Assembly: GCA_030431485.1 (NCBI GenBank)
Contig: JAUIIR010000007.1
Location: forward strand, 1 to 64,000
DNA: 64,000 bases
Reading direction: 5' to 3'
Source: Alphaproteobacteria bacterium
Lineage (GTDB): Bacteria; Pseudomonadota; Alphaproteobacteria; Rhodobacterales; Rhodobacteraceae
Shown: piece by piece, positions 15,850 through 24,660 of the stretch
How positions within the stretch are numbered: the stretch's first letter is position 1
How the letters are laid out: each line of letters starts with the position of its first letter
Notes under the pieces: model-generated
Seen by the model: the letters and a program-made list of their open reading frames with translations, nothing else
Database searches by the model: none
Told to the model about the DNA's origin: nothing
Position numbers and translations under genes: made by a program

Positions 15850-16845
15850 TTAGCCATCATTTAGGTGACAGGCGCTCACGCGGCCCGGTGCGATTTCCTT
15901 GAGCTTTGGAACCTCCGCACGGCAGCGATCAGTGGCGTGCGGGCAGCGCGGATGGAAGTGGCAACCGGAAGGCGGGTGCAGTGGCGACGGGATCTCTCCT
16001 TTGATCGGAGCATAGACACGGCGGTCTGTTTCCAGCCGTGGTGCCTCGGCCAGAAGTGCCTGCGTGTAGGGGTGGTTCGGGTCGCGGAAAAGATCATCCG
16101 TAGGGGCGGTTTCGACGATGCGGCCCAAATACATGATCACTACCCGGTCGCTCAGATGCTCCACTACACCGAGGTCGTGGCTGATGAAGAGATAGGTGAG
16201 GCCAAGGTCCTCGCGCAGGTCCATAAAAAGGTTCAGAACTTGCGCCTGAATCGAAACGTCGAGTGCAGCGACCGCCTCGTCGCAGACAATGAAGTCTGGT
16301 TTGACAGCGAGCGCACGGGCAATGCCGATGCGTTGGCGTTGCCCGCCGGAGAACTGGTGCGGGTAGCGCTGGTGGTAAGACGGATCAAGACCAACGCGCT
16401 GCATGGTCATGGCAACGTAATCTTCGACCTCGCTACGCGTAATTAGCCCATGGAAAAGCGGCGCTTCACTGATGATCTGCGAGACCTTCAGGCGGGGATT
16501 GAGACTGCTCATCGGATCTTGAAAAATCATCTGCACATTGAGGCGACTCTCCAGCGCCGCCTTGCCGCGAAGCGTGGTCACGTCTCGGCCGCGATAGCGG
16601 ATTTTGCCCTCCGATGGCTGGTGGACACCAGCCACGCAGCGACCGAGCGTGCTTTTCCCGCAGCCGCTTTCGCCAACAAGCCCAACGACTTCGCCCGGAG
16701 TGATGACCATATCCACCCTATCCACGGCGTGGACGGTATGTTCCTCGACCTTTGCCCCAAGACGACGTGCGAATTTCTCCGCGATGTCGAGTTTTTTGGT
16801 GAAGCGCTTGGAGACTGCTTCAAGTTCCATGATCGGCTCGGTCAT
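15850..16845 (-). CDS. Oligopeptide ABC transporter ATP-binding protein, OppF/DppF type
   Basis: A 331-residue ATPase. Walker A GESGCGKSTLG is at about residues 57-67, the signature SGGQRQRIGIARAL near 167 and Walker B FIVCDEAVAALD near 187. The C-terminal extension with CHFHPRCPHATDRC is the cysteine-rich oligopeptide/dipeptide transporter tail. It powers uptake together with the OppD-like ATPase. Its start overlaps the OppD stop by ATGA and it is the last gene of the operon. Confidence 0.92.
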   Translation of the reverse strand: MTEPIMELEAVSKRFTKKLDIAEKFARRLGAKVEEHTVHAVDRVDMVITPGEVVGLVGESGCGKSTLGRCVAGVHQPSEGKIRYRGRDVTTLRGKAALESRLNVQMIFQDPMSSLNPRLKVSQIISEAPLFHGLITRSEVEDYVAMTMQRVGLDPSYHQRYPHQFSGGQRQRIGIARALAVKPDFIVCDEAVAALDVSIQAQVLNLFMDLREDLGLTYLFISHDLGVVEHLSDRVVIMYLGRIVETAPTDDLFRDPNHPYTQALLAEAPRLETDRRVYAPIKGEIPSPLHPPSGCHFHPRCPHATDRCRAEVPKLKEIAPGRVSACHLNDG

Positions 16846-17828
16846 GCGTCGCCCCCCCGGTCATGATTGTCGCGTAGAGGGTAGTGGCACCTCACCATTT
16901 GGCTGTCTTCCGGTACTGATGGATCAGGCGCGGCGGAACAGGCCTCACTCGCTCGCTGGCATCTTGGCCGGAACGCGCAGCCGACGGGTAGATTCATAGG
17001 CAGCGGAGCCATGCCCTGAATCTGGGTCAGCCGTGTGCCGCGCGCGTTGCGCGAGGGGGCGGAACCGATGAGGCCCGCAGTGTACGGGTGCAGCGGGCGA
17101 TTCACGACCTGTTCGGTCGTACCCATTTCCACGATCCGGCCCGCATACATCACAGCGACCCGGTCTGCGAGTCCAGCGACAACGGCAAGGTCGTGGGTCA
17201 CCCAGATCATCGCGGTGTTGTGCTCGGCCACAAGCTTTTGCACCTCGAAAAGGATTTGCGCCTGGATTGTTACATCGAGAGCTGTGGTCGGTTCATCCGC
17301 GATGATGAGGTCCGGCTGATGCAAAAGCGCGATGGCAATTGCCACCCGTTGCCTCATACCGCCGGAAAACTGGTGCGGATAGCTTTTCAACCGTTCGTCC
17401 GGACTTGGAATCCCGACTTGCCCAAGCACATCGCGGCACCTTTGTCGGGCGTCTTCATCCGTCCATTTTCCGTGCGCCCTCAGCGCCTCGATCATCTGTG
17501 TGTCGACACGAAGAACGGGATTCAGCGTCATCATCGGGTCCTGGAAGATCATCGCGATGCGGCGACCACGCAGCGCCCGCATGTCCGGTTCGGGCATATC
17601 GACCAGGTCCTTGCCATCAAACCGGATCGAACCGTTCACAATGCGCCCTGGTGGGTCCACCAGCCCCATAATGGAAAAGCCGGTGACAGACTTGCCGGAC
17701 CCGCTTTCGCCGACAATTCCGAGGATCTCCCCGCGTTTCAGATCGAATGACACACCATCGACCGATTTGACCACGCCTGCCTTGGTGAAGAAATGTGTCC
17801 TTAGGTTTTCGATGCTCAGCAAGCTCAT
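16842..17828 (-). CDS. Oligopeptide ABC transporter ATP-binding protein, OppD/DppD type
   Basis: A 328-residue ATPase with Walker A GESGSGKSVTG near residue 39, signature SGGMRQRVAIAIAL near 154 and Walker B LIIADEPTTALD near 174. The tail GCAFRPRCQRASEAC carries the paired cysteines typical of the family. It overlaps both neighbours by 4 bases, showing tight coupling with the permease and the second ATPase. Confidence 0.92.
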   Translation of the reverse strand: MSLLSIENLRTHFFTKAGVVKSVDGVSFDLKRGEILGIVGESGSGKSVTGFSIMGLVDPPGRIVNGSIRFDGKDLVDMPEPDMRALRGRRIAMIFQDPMMTLNPVLRVDTQMIEALRAHGKWTDEDARQRCRDVLGQVGIPSPDERLKSYPHQFSGGMRQRVAIAIALLHQPDLIIADEPTTALDVTIQAQILFEVQKLVAEHNTAMIWVTHDLAVVAGLADRVAVMYAGRIVEMGTTEQVVNRPLHPYTAGLIGSAPSRNARGTRLTQIQGMAPLPMNLPVGCAFRPRCQRASEACSAAPDPSVPEDSQMVRCHYPLRDNHDRGGDA

Positions 17829-19120
17829 CGGTTCAACCTCGGGTTCAAAACGTCGCGCAACCGGTCGCCGACAAGATTGATTGCGATGATCGTGATCAGA
17901 AGCGCAACACCAGGGTAAACGCTGATCCAGTAGCGGCCCGACAACATGAACTCGAACCCGTTCGAGATCAGAAGCCCAAGGCTAGGTTCTGTCACTGGCA
18001 GGCCGATGCCCAGGAAAGACAGCGTTGCCTCAAGTGCAATCGCGTTGGCTACTTGCACTGTCGCCACGACGATGATGGGTGGCAGGCAGTTCGGCAACAA
18101 GTGCCGGAAAATTACCCGGCTCTTGGACAGCGCAAGGCATTGCGCGGCCTCCATATATTCCTTGCCCCGCTCGACCAGCGCCACCGAGCGGGCAGTGCGG
18201 GCGAAATAGGCCCATTGCACTATGATCAGAGCCAGCATTACTTTTTCGACGCCGGAGCCTAGGATCGCAAGCAGCATAAGCGCCACAAGAATAGTCGGGA
18301 AGCTGAGCTGAAGATCGACGATCCGCATAATGACTGTCTCAATCCGCCCACCGAAAAAGGCGGCGATCATGCCAAGGCTAAGCCCGATCATCATGGCAAA
18401 GAAACAACTGACCACACCGACCGCAAGAGAGGTCCGCAGCCCGTACATGATGGCCGAAAGCATGTCGCGCCCCTGACCATCCGTGCCGAGCCAATAGGTC
18501 ATAAGTGCTTCGCCTTCGGTGGCCTTGATGGCCAGTTCCAGCTCGAATGGGCGATCCAATGCGCGGCTTGACGATAGTGTGAAGTTTTGAAGATCGGCGG
18601 CTTTTACAGTCCAGAAAGAGCGGAAGCTGTGTTTCTCGCCAATATTCAGCTCGGAACCTCTTGGCAGGTCGTCGAGCCTGAGTGGTTCGAGCGAGACACC
18701 TTCGAGTGATGGGGTAAACTCAAGGCTGATGGAGACCGCGTCTTCGCCGCTAATTGGCGCCCACGAAAGAGCCGCGCTTTCAACCGGGGCGTCCTCGCTG
18801 AATGTAATTTCGGTGGTGCCCTCGATACCGGGATCAATGGCAAGTTCCAGATCAGTTTCCCACGGCGCGGTCATGCGCTGCGATCCGGGCGGTTGCCGAC
18901 TGTCTTCCAGCCGGATTTCCGAAAGGTCATACGGGTTTTGCGGCGCGATCAGTGGCGCGAATACAGCCACGAGAATGATCAATGACAGGATGGCCAGACC
19001 GAGTACCGCGAGGGAGCTTTCCAGAAAATCCTTTGCGATCCGCACAGCGGGCGGAACCGGTTTTGCCGCCTTTTGTTCGGGAAGCGCGACGCTCTCTGCT
19101 GCGGGATCGATGCTGCTCAT
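17825..19120 (-). CDS. Oligopeptide ABC transporter permease, DppC-like, with large periplasmic insertion
   Basis: A 431-residue inner-membrane permease, about 130 residues longer than usual DppC/OppC proteins. Helix 1 lies at about residues 37-60 and ends in FAPLIAPQNPYDLSE. In ordinary relatives this loop leads within about 20-30 residues to the LGTDxxGRD motif; here that motif (YWLGTDGQGRDMLSAIMYG) only appears near residue 209. The extra segment, residues about 75-200, is acidic, rich in serine and beta-type sequence (for example SAALSWAPISGEDAVSISLE) and should lie in the periplasm. Residues 220-425 carry the remaining five helices and the EAA loop (EAAQCLALSKSRVIFRHLLPN). Confidence 0.9.
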   Translation of the reverse strand: MSSIDPAAESVALPEQKAAKPVPPAVRIAKDFLESSLAVLGLAILSLIILVAVFAPLIAPQNPYDLSEIRLEDSRQPPGSQRMTAPWETDLELAIDPGIEGTTEITFSEDAPVESAALSWAPISGEDAVSISLEFTPSLEGVSLEPLRLDDLPRGSELNIGEKHSFRSFWTVKAADLQNFTLSSSRALDRPFELELAIKATEGEALMTYWLGTDGQGRDMLSAIMYGLRTSLAVGVVSCFFAMMIGLSLGMIAAFFGGRIETVIMRIVDLQLSFPTILVALMLLAILGSGVEKVMLALIIVQWAYFARTARSVALVERGKEYMEAAQCLALSKSRVIFRHLLPNCLPPIIVVATVQVANAIALEATLSFLGIGLPVTEPSLGLLISNGFEFMLSGRYWISVYPGVALLITIIAINLVGDRLRDVLNPRLNR

Positions 19121-20094
19121 GCCTTTTGATCCGAAAGGCGGACACGAGGGTCCAGAATGGCGTAAAGGATATCGACGACGAGGTTAATCGTGATGAACAA
19201 AAACACTATCACGATAAGGTAGGCGACAATCACAGGGCGATCGAGCTGGAAGATGCTGTCGATGATCAGCTTACCCATGCCCGGCCAGGCGAAGACCGTC
19301 TCGGTCACGACGGCGAAGGCAATGACCGATCCGAACTCAAGACCGATGATTGTGACCAACGGGATCATGATGTTCTTCAAAACGTGCAGGCCGATGACGC
19401 GACTCGACTTCAGTCCTTTTGCTCGCGCGAACTTAACGTAGTCCAAATTGATGGTCTCACGCACCGATGCTCGGGTCAGACGGATCACGAGGCTGGTCTT
19501 GAAAAGCGCGAGATTGATGGCGGGCAGTATTAGATGGCTGAGACCGTCCCATGAAAAGAAGCTGCTTTCGATTCCAAGGAACTCACCCCGTTCGCCCCGT
19601 CCACCGGCGGGCAGCCATTGCAGAATGACGGCAAAAAGCATGATCAGCATCAGCCCCTGCCAGAAATTCGGTAGCGAAAAGCCGAAAATTGACCCCGTCA
19701 TGATCGTCCGGCCGCCCCAACTGTCGGGACGAAGTCCCGCATAAAGGCCCAAGGGAACACCGATGAAGATCGCGATGATCATGGCGCAAATGGCCAGTTC
19801 CATAGTCGCGGGGAAGCGTTCCAAGACCAGTTGCAGTGCCGGTTCGCCGAAGACAAAGCTAGTGCCCAGATCGCCCTTCAGCAAGTTGCCAAGAAAGGCG
19901 AGGTATTGCTCGGGCAAGCTCTTATCCAAACCCAAGCGGGCAATTGCGGCGGCGCGTTCAGCTTCAGTGGCGTCCTGACTGATGAGGATCTCGACGGGGT
20001 TCCCGATTGCATAGACACCGGCAAACACCAGCACAGTCATGACCGCGACGACGAGCACGCTTTGAAGCAGTCGGCGAATGATGAAGACCGTCAT
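19117..20094 (-). CDS. Oligopeptide ABC transporter permease, DppB-like
   Basis: A 325-residue permease of normal length with six predicted helices, starting with the basic-hydrophobic FIIRRLLQSVLVVAVMTVL region and containing the EAA-type loop RAKGLKSSRVIGLHVLKN near residue 225. It forms the translocation pore with the DppC-like partner, whose start overlaps this gene's stop by 4 bases. A hairpin separates it from the binding-protein gene upstream. Confidence 0.92.
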   Translation of the reverse strand: MTVFIIRRLLQSVLVVAVMTVLVFAGVYAIGNPVEILISQDATEAERAAAIARLGLDKSLPEQYLAFLGNLLKGDLGTSFVFGEPALQLVLERFPATMELAICAMIIAIFIGVPLGLYAGLRPDSWGGRTIMTGSIFGFSLPNFWQGLMLIMLFAVILQWLPAGGRGERGEFLGIESSFFSWDGLSHLILPAINLALFKTSLVIRLTRASVRETINLDYVKFARAKGLKSSRVIGLHVLKNIMIPLVTIIGLEFGSVIAFAVVTETVFAWPGMGKLIIDSIFQLDRPVIVAYLIVIVFLFITINLVVDILYAILDPRVRLSDQKA

Positions 20095-20119
20095 GATCGG
20101 GGACCCGTCCTAAGCGCCG

Positions 20120-20148
20120 ACCGTCCGAAAGCAGCACTTTCGGACGGT
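20120..20148 (-). terminator. Intercistronic hairpin between binding protein and permease genes
   Basis: ACCGTCCGAAAG, a 5-base loop, CTTTCGGACGGT forms a perfect 12-bp stem in the 109-base gap between the binding-protein gene and the DppB-like gene. There is no T-tract on the transcript strand, so it is more likely a message-stabilising or partial-readthrough element than a full terminator. Confidence 0.65.
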
Positions 20149-20203
20149 AGCAGAATGAAAGGAGCGGACCGGAAGCTGCGCCTCGATCCGCACCCGTGCG
20201 AGC

Positions 20204-21775
20204 TTACTCGGGCACCACGTTGGTGGGACGCGTGTACTCGTCAGTCCGAGGGATGTAGCGCAGGCCCTTTCGGGTGCCCCAGGTATTCACCTGGAAATGC
20301 GTCGGGATAAGGCCAACCTCGCGCATCGCAATTTCCGTCGCCCGCGCCAGCAATGCGGCGCGCATGTCATCATCCACTGTGTTCAGCGCCAGTTGAAGCG
20401 TGGCGTCAAACGGTGCGCTGGAGTAGCGACCGCGATTGGTCCGGCCGAGACCGCTATCGTCATCGCGGGTGTGCAGAAGCGCGCGGAGTGGGGAAGAAGC
20501 TTCGCCAGTTCCCGATCCCCATCCCACAAGCATAAGCGAGAACTCCGAGCCGTCGTCACCGCCCGTTGCTCTTCCGAAGTAGACCGAACGGGGCATGGTT
20601 TCGACTGCCGTTTCGATACCAACGCGGGTCAACATTTGCGCGATGGCCTGTGCGATCTGCTCATCGTTGATGTAGCGGTCGTTTGGTCCGTGGATGGTCA
20701 GCTTGAAACCGTCAGGATATCCTGCCTCGGCCAGCAGAGCTTTGGCGCCTTCGGGATCATATTCCGGCACGTCGATATTCTCGGAGACCCCGAAGAAGCC
20801 TTCAGGCAACACTTGACCCGCCGGGATCGCAACACCTTCCATGACTTCTTCCACGATAGTGTCGCGGTCGATGGCCATCGAGATCGCCTTGCGAACATTC
20901 ACGTCCTGAAGCGGGTTGAAGATCTGATTGCCGTCATTGTCGGTGATGAAGGGCGAGTAAACCCTGCGGCTGTCGACATGCAGGTAAATCACGCGGTTCG
21001 AAACACCTTGGCTGAGCACGATATCCGGATTGCCCTCCAGCGTCGCGATATCAGACGTTGGCACACCTGAGATCACGTCGACATCACCAGCCAGAAGCGC
21101 TGCAACGCGCGCTGCATCCGAACTGATGGGTCGGTAGATTACGGTATCGAATTGCGGTGCGCCGGCCCAATAGTCCGGGTTTGCCTCGAGGACGATACTT
21201 TCACCCGGCGTGTAGCTGACGAACTTGTAGGGCCCGCTTCCGATGCTAGCCGTGCCGGCATTGTAGTCCTCGGTCGTCGCATCCGGGTTCTCGGAACTGA
21301 CGATCTGGATGGTCGACAGGTCAATTGGCAGCAATGGATAGGGGCCGTTTGTGCGGAACTGCAGGGTATAGTCATCAACCACAGTAATCTCGGCGATCCC
21401 TGCGGTGTATGTCGCGAAAGATGACGGGCTGTTCGGCACGTTTGGAACGCGTTCGTAGCTGAACACAATGTCCTCAGCGGTCAGATCGGTGCCGTCATGG
21501 AACTTGACGCCCTCGCGAAGCTTGAATTCCCAGACATCATCGGCAATCGGACCCCATTCAACGGCAAGACCGGGTTCGAGTTGCTGGTTGCTGTCCTGAT
21601 GCAGCATTCGGTCGTAGATCAGACCCACGATCTGATTGTTGTTTCCAGTGTTATGATAGTGCGGGTCCATTGCCGTGACCTCGGACGCCACCGCGATGGT
21701 GATGTCTTCAGCATGAGCAGTCGCGCCCATAACCATCCCAACCGCGAATGTCGCAGTAGACAGCGATCTCCACAT
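20204..21775 (-). CDS. Peptide/oligopeptide ABC transporter substrate-binding protein (SBP family 5)
   Basis: A 523-residue periplasmic binding protein. Residues 1-22 are a signal peptide (AVGMVMGATAHA before the mature start AEDITIAV). The family 5 pattern is clear: LEPGLAVEWGPIADDVWEFKLREG in blocks around residue 67, GVKFHDGTDLTAEDIVFSYER near 88, and NVRKAISMAIDRD near 288. It determines the specificity of the DppBCDF-like system encoded after it. It is divergent from the ArgE-like gene. AGGGAGT precedes the ATG. A short dyad (TAGCAG-N9-CTGCTA, 21792-21812) sits just upstream and could be an operator or leader hairpin. Confidence 0.92.
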   Translation of the reverse strand: MWRSLSTATFAVGMVMGATAHAEDITIAVASEVTAMDPHYHNTGNNNQIVGLIYDRMLHQDSNQQLEPGLAVEWGPIADDVWEFKLREGVKFHDGTDLTAEDIVFSYERVPNVPNSPSSFATYTAGIAEITVVDDYTLQFRTNGPYPLLPIDLSTIQIVSSENPDATTEDYNAGTASIGSGPYKFVSYTPGESIVLEANPDYWAGAPQFDTVIYRPISSDAARVAALLAGDVDVISGVPTSDIATLEGNPDIVLSQGVSNRVIYLHVDSRRVYSPFITDNDGNQIFNPLQDVNVRKAISMAIDRDTIVEEVMEGVAIPAGQVLPEGFFGVSENIDVPEYDPEGAKALLAEAGYPDGFKLTIHGPNDRYINDEQIAQAIAQMLTRVGIETAVETMPRSVYFGRATGGDDGSEFSLMLVGWGSGTGEASSPLRALLHTRDDDSGLGRTNRGRYSSAPFDATLQLALNTVDDDMRAALLARATEIAMREVGLIPTHFQVNTWGTRKGLRYIPRTDEYTRPTNVVPE

Positions 21776-21791
21776 TGACTGTACTCCCTGT

Positions 21792-21812
21792 TAGCAGTCC
21801 TACTCGCTGCTA
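21792..21812. promoter_or_regulatory. Short inverted repeat in binding-protein leader
   Basis: TAGCAG and CTGCTA are perfect 6-base arms 9 bases apart, 17 bases upstream of the binding-protein ATG and next to its ribosome site. It may be an operator half-pair or a leader stem. Nothing else ties it to a known regulator. Confidence 0.3.
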
Positions 21813-22026
21813 GGGGACACTCTTTTGGCACCCACCCACCAGCTAAGGGGCAGGTTAGACGGAGTTTTGCCGATCTGGGAAGTATTTTCTCGTCCGTGCT
21901 GGCTGGGGTGTGTGATATTCAGGAACAGCACTCTCTGTTGTCTTCGTATCGGCGTTTTGCAACGGGACGTGTGCAAAGGGTCTGGGCTCAGCCACAAAAC
22001 ATCTCACTTGATCAGGACTTTCCCCC

Positions 22027-23196
22027 ATGACGACATCAGATCACCCGGCAAGCGTTGACCATCTCAAAGCCTTGGTCGGGTTCGACACCGTCAGCCAGCG
22101 CTCAAATCTTGCGCTGATTGATTATCTGGAAAAGACCCTGTCACCACTTGGCGCAAGACTTGAGCGCATCACCAACGACGCCGGAGACAAAGCCAATCTG
22201 ATCGCCAGTTTCGGCCCTGTCGATGTTCCAGGCTATGTCCTGTCGGGTCATACCGACGTGGTGCCGGTTGATGGTCAGGCCTGGGCAACGGATCCGTTCA
22301 TGCTGACGGAGCGCGACGGGAAACTCTTCGGTCGTGGCGCGACCGACATGAAAGGGTTTCTGGCCTGTTGCCTTGCGAAGGCGCCGCAGATGGCAGCGGC
22401 ACCCTTGAAAGTGCCATTGCACCTAGCCTTTTCATATGATGAAGAAGTGGGCTGTCTTGGCGTGCGCGAAATAATTGCACGAATGGACGAATGGACGGCA
22501 CCGCTGCTTGGCTGCATCGTCGGCGAACCGACATCAATGGATGTTGTGACTAGCCATAAGGCCAAGTGCGCCTTCCGAGCTTTCGTCACCGGGACGCCTG
22601 GTCATTCCTCCCGTGCGCCGCATTTCGTCAATGCGGTCGATTACGCGGCAGAGTTCATTGTAGAACTGCGTCGGCTGGGGCGCGAGATCGAGAACACCGG
22701 TCCCCGCGACCCTCTTTTCGACGTTCCGTTCACAACGACACATGTGGGACTCATCCAAGGCGGCGAAGCGCTGAATATCGTGCCGGAGCATTGTCATTTA
22801 GAGTTCGAATTCCGTGCCCTTCCCAACGAGGATGTCGATGCCATAGCAGATCATATGTTTCGCTTCGTCGAAACGGAGCTGCTGCCGCGCATGAAAGCAA
22901 TCAGCCCGGAAGCGGATTTCAGGATTGAGAGCACCTTGGCCTATCCGGGGCTCGACAGCGCCCCTGAGGATGAGATCATCATCCTCGCGAAGCGGCTTGC
23001 CGGCCGGAACGATCACCGGAAGGTCGCTTATGGCACCGAAGGCGGACGGTTCAGCAAGACCGGTGGTATCCCGACGGTCGTCTGCGGGCCCGGCGACATC
23101 AATAGGGCGCACAAGGCGGACGAGTTCATTACCCGCGATGAGCTTGCGGCTTGCGAAGCTTTCATCGACGCCCTGATCGCGCATGCCAGCGATTGA
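22027..23196 (+). CDS. argE: Acetylornithine deacetylase/ArgE-like M20 deacylase
   Basis: A 389-residue M20A enzyme close to proteobacterial ArgE. Metal motifs: LSGHTDVVPVDGQAW near residue 77, GRGATDMKGFLACCL near 108 and the catalytic pair SYDEEVGCLGV near 139. TEGGRFSKTGGIPTVVCGPG around residue 338 is the substrate/metal region typical of ArgE. It removes the acetyl group from N2-acetylornithine or related N-acyl amino acids. Its position between the ABC operon and the M81 genes suggests a catabolic paralogue rather than the arginine biosynthesis copy. The ATG at 22027 lacks a strong ribosome site (TTTCCCCC precedes it). Confidence 0.85.
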   Translation: MTTSDHPASVDHLKALVGFDTVSQRSNLALIDYLEKTLSPLGARLERITNDAGDKANLIASFGPVDVPGYVLSGHTDVVPVDGQAWATDPFMLTERDGKLFGRGATDMKGFLACCLAKAPQMAAAPLKVPLHLAFSYDEEVGCLGVREIIARMDEWTAPLLGCIVGEPTSMDVVTSHKAKCAFRAFVTGTPGHSSRAPHFVNAVDYAAEFIVELRRLGREIENTGPRDPLFDVPFTTTHVGLIQGGEALNIVPEHCHLEFEFRALPNEDVDAIADHMFRFVETELLPRMKAISPEADFRIESTLAYPGLDSAPEDEIIILAKRLAGRNDHRKVAYGTEGGRFSKTGGIPTVVCGPGDINRAHKADEFITRDELAACEAFIDALIAHASD

Positions 23197-23205
23197 GCGG
23201 GCGAT

Positions 23206-24660
23206 CTAGGGTCGGGCGTACCGGTAGGGAAGTCTCAAAATATCTGCCGGCCCATAGTCCGGCGTGTCGACGATAATGATCTCGGCCGCGAAATCCTCCC
23301 ACGCTGCTCGAAAATGCGTCTTCGAGCGCAGCAGAACGATGTCAAAATCTGCCGGGTTGAGCCCGAACTGAAGGAATGGGTCAAAATCTATCGCGCTTTG
23401 GGACAGGCTCGTAACACTGATCTCCACACCGTCCACATCCAAAAGCACGGTATCGCCCACCCGCACCTCGCTTCCTGCGCGCATCTGACCGGTTCCGCGA
23501 TAGGCAAAGTCCGGCTTCACCGCGTGCACTTTCGCGACCACCGAAACCGGGCCTCCAGCGAGCGGCGCGGAATGCCCCCCGAGCGCAAGCGAGACCTCTG
23601 CACCTTCGCCTGCAGCCTTGGCGACGGTCGCTGCAACCGGGTCCCAAATGAAGGGTACCGCGATGCGCGCCCGATCCGACAGCGGCAGGAGCGCGCGCAA
23701 GCCATATGTGCTGTCATTGGCCCTGTCCGCGTGTTCCAGAATTACCACGGGGCGACTTGCCGTTCTGGCGATCTCAAACGCGCGCTCAATGCCCTCTTCA
23801 AGGCTGTAGACCGGCACAGGGGCGGATAACGCAGCACGTTCCGCCGCGATTTTGTTCGACAAATCCGACGCAAGCGCCTCAGCTTCTGCAGTCTCGCCGT
23901 CGACAACTGCGATGACGGATGCTCCGCAATTGGGCACATCGGCATAGGCAAATCCAGCGAAGAGGGAAATGTCCTGGTAGTCTTGGCGTTCTTCCGATTG
24001 ACGCGCCTCAGCAACTAGATGCCTCAGCGGGGTGAGATCGGTCGCCGAAAAGATTGACGGAAGGATCAGACCCGGTCGCGAGATTGCCATGGCGGGCCGG
24101 ATTTCCCCGGCCAGCGTCCTGAGAAGGCACTGCGCAGCCCGCTCCCCCGTCGCACCCATGTCGATATGCGGCGAAAACCGATATCCGAAGACAGCCGTTG
24201 CGCCAGCGATCGAGGCGGCATCCAGGTTCGCGTGGTAGTCGAGGGCGACCATGATCGGCAGCTCCTGACCCACTGCTGAGCGGACGCCGTTCAACGTCAT
24301 CGCATCGGGGTCCAGTTCATCCTGCGTTACCATTGCGCCATGAAGGTGCAGGAGCAAGCCGTCGATCTCTCCCCTTAGTTTTGCAAGGCCTTCGACGATC
24401 TCCTGCCGATATCCTGCCACTGCCGCCTGATCGGCCATTCCTGCCGCGCCGCCGTCGGAATGCAGGATTGGGACAACCTCCGCGCCAGCGCTCCTGATGG
24501 CGGTCAGAAATCCGCCCATCACCGTATTGGAACCTCGGAATCGCTCCAACACATCACGTCCGCGAACCGTGCCCTCCTCAAAGACATCGCGATGAGTGAC
24601 ATGCGGCAGAAACGTGGCACACTCCATGTGCAATCCGGCGATGGCAATTCGATAGGTCAT
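23206..24660 (-). CDS. M81 family metallohydrolase (MlrC/microcystinase C-like)
   Basis: A 484-residue member of the M81 family, named for MlrC, which hydrolyses the linear tetrapeptide from microcystin. The two-domain pattern is intact: GLHMECATFLPHVTHRDVF in blocks near residue 9 (metal ligand region), LDYHANLDAASI near 142, GYRFSPHIDMGATGERAA near 160, and the C-terminal RSKTHFRAAWEDFA near 446. It starts within the stop of the next M81 gene (ATGA overlap), so both are co-translated. With the oligopeptide transporter and M20 enzymes it probably takes part in breaking an imported peptide-like compound. The actual substrate is unknown; microcystin itself is not implied. Confidence 0.87.
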   Translation of the reverse strand: MTYRIAIAGLHMECATFLPHVTHRDVFEEGTVRGRDVLERFRGSNTVMGGFLTAIRSAGAEVVPILHSDGGAAGMADQAAVAGYRQEIVEGLAKLRGEIDGLLLHLHGAMVTQDELDPDAMTLNGVRSAVGQELPIMVALDYHANLDAASIAGATAVFGYRFSPHIDMGATGERAAQCLLRTLAGEIRPAMAISRPGLILPSIFSATDLTPLRHLVAEARQSEERQDYQDISLFAGFAYADVPNCGASVIAVVDGETAEAEALASDLSNKIAAERAALSAPVPVYSLEEGIERAFEIARTASRPVVILEHADRANDSTYGLRALLPLSDRARIAVPFIWDPVAATVAKAAGEGAEVSLALGGHSAPLAGGPVSVVAKVHAVKPDFAYRGTGQMRAGSEVRVGDTVLLDVDGVEISVTSLSQSAIDFDPFLQFGLNPADFDIVLLRSKTHFRAAWEDFAAEIIIVDTPDYGPADILRLPYRYARP

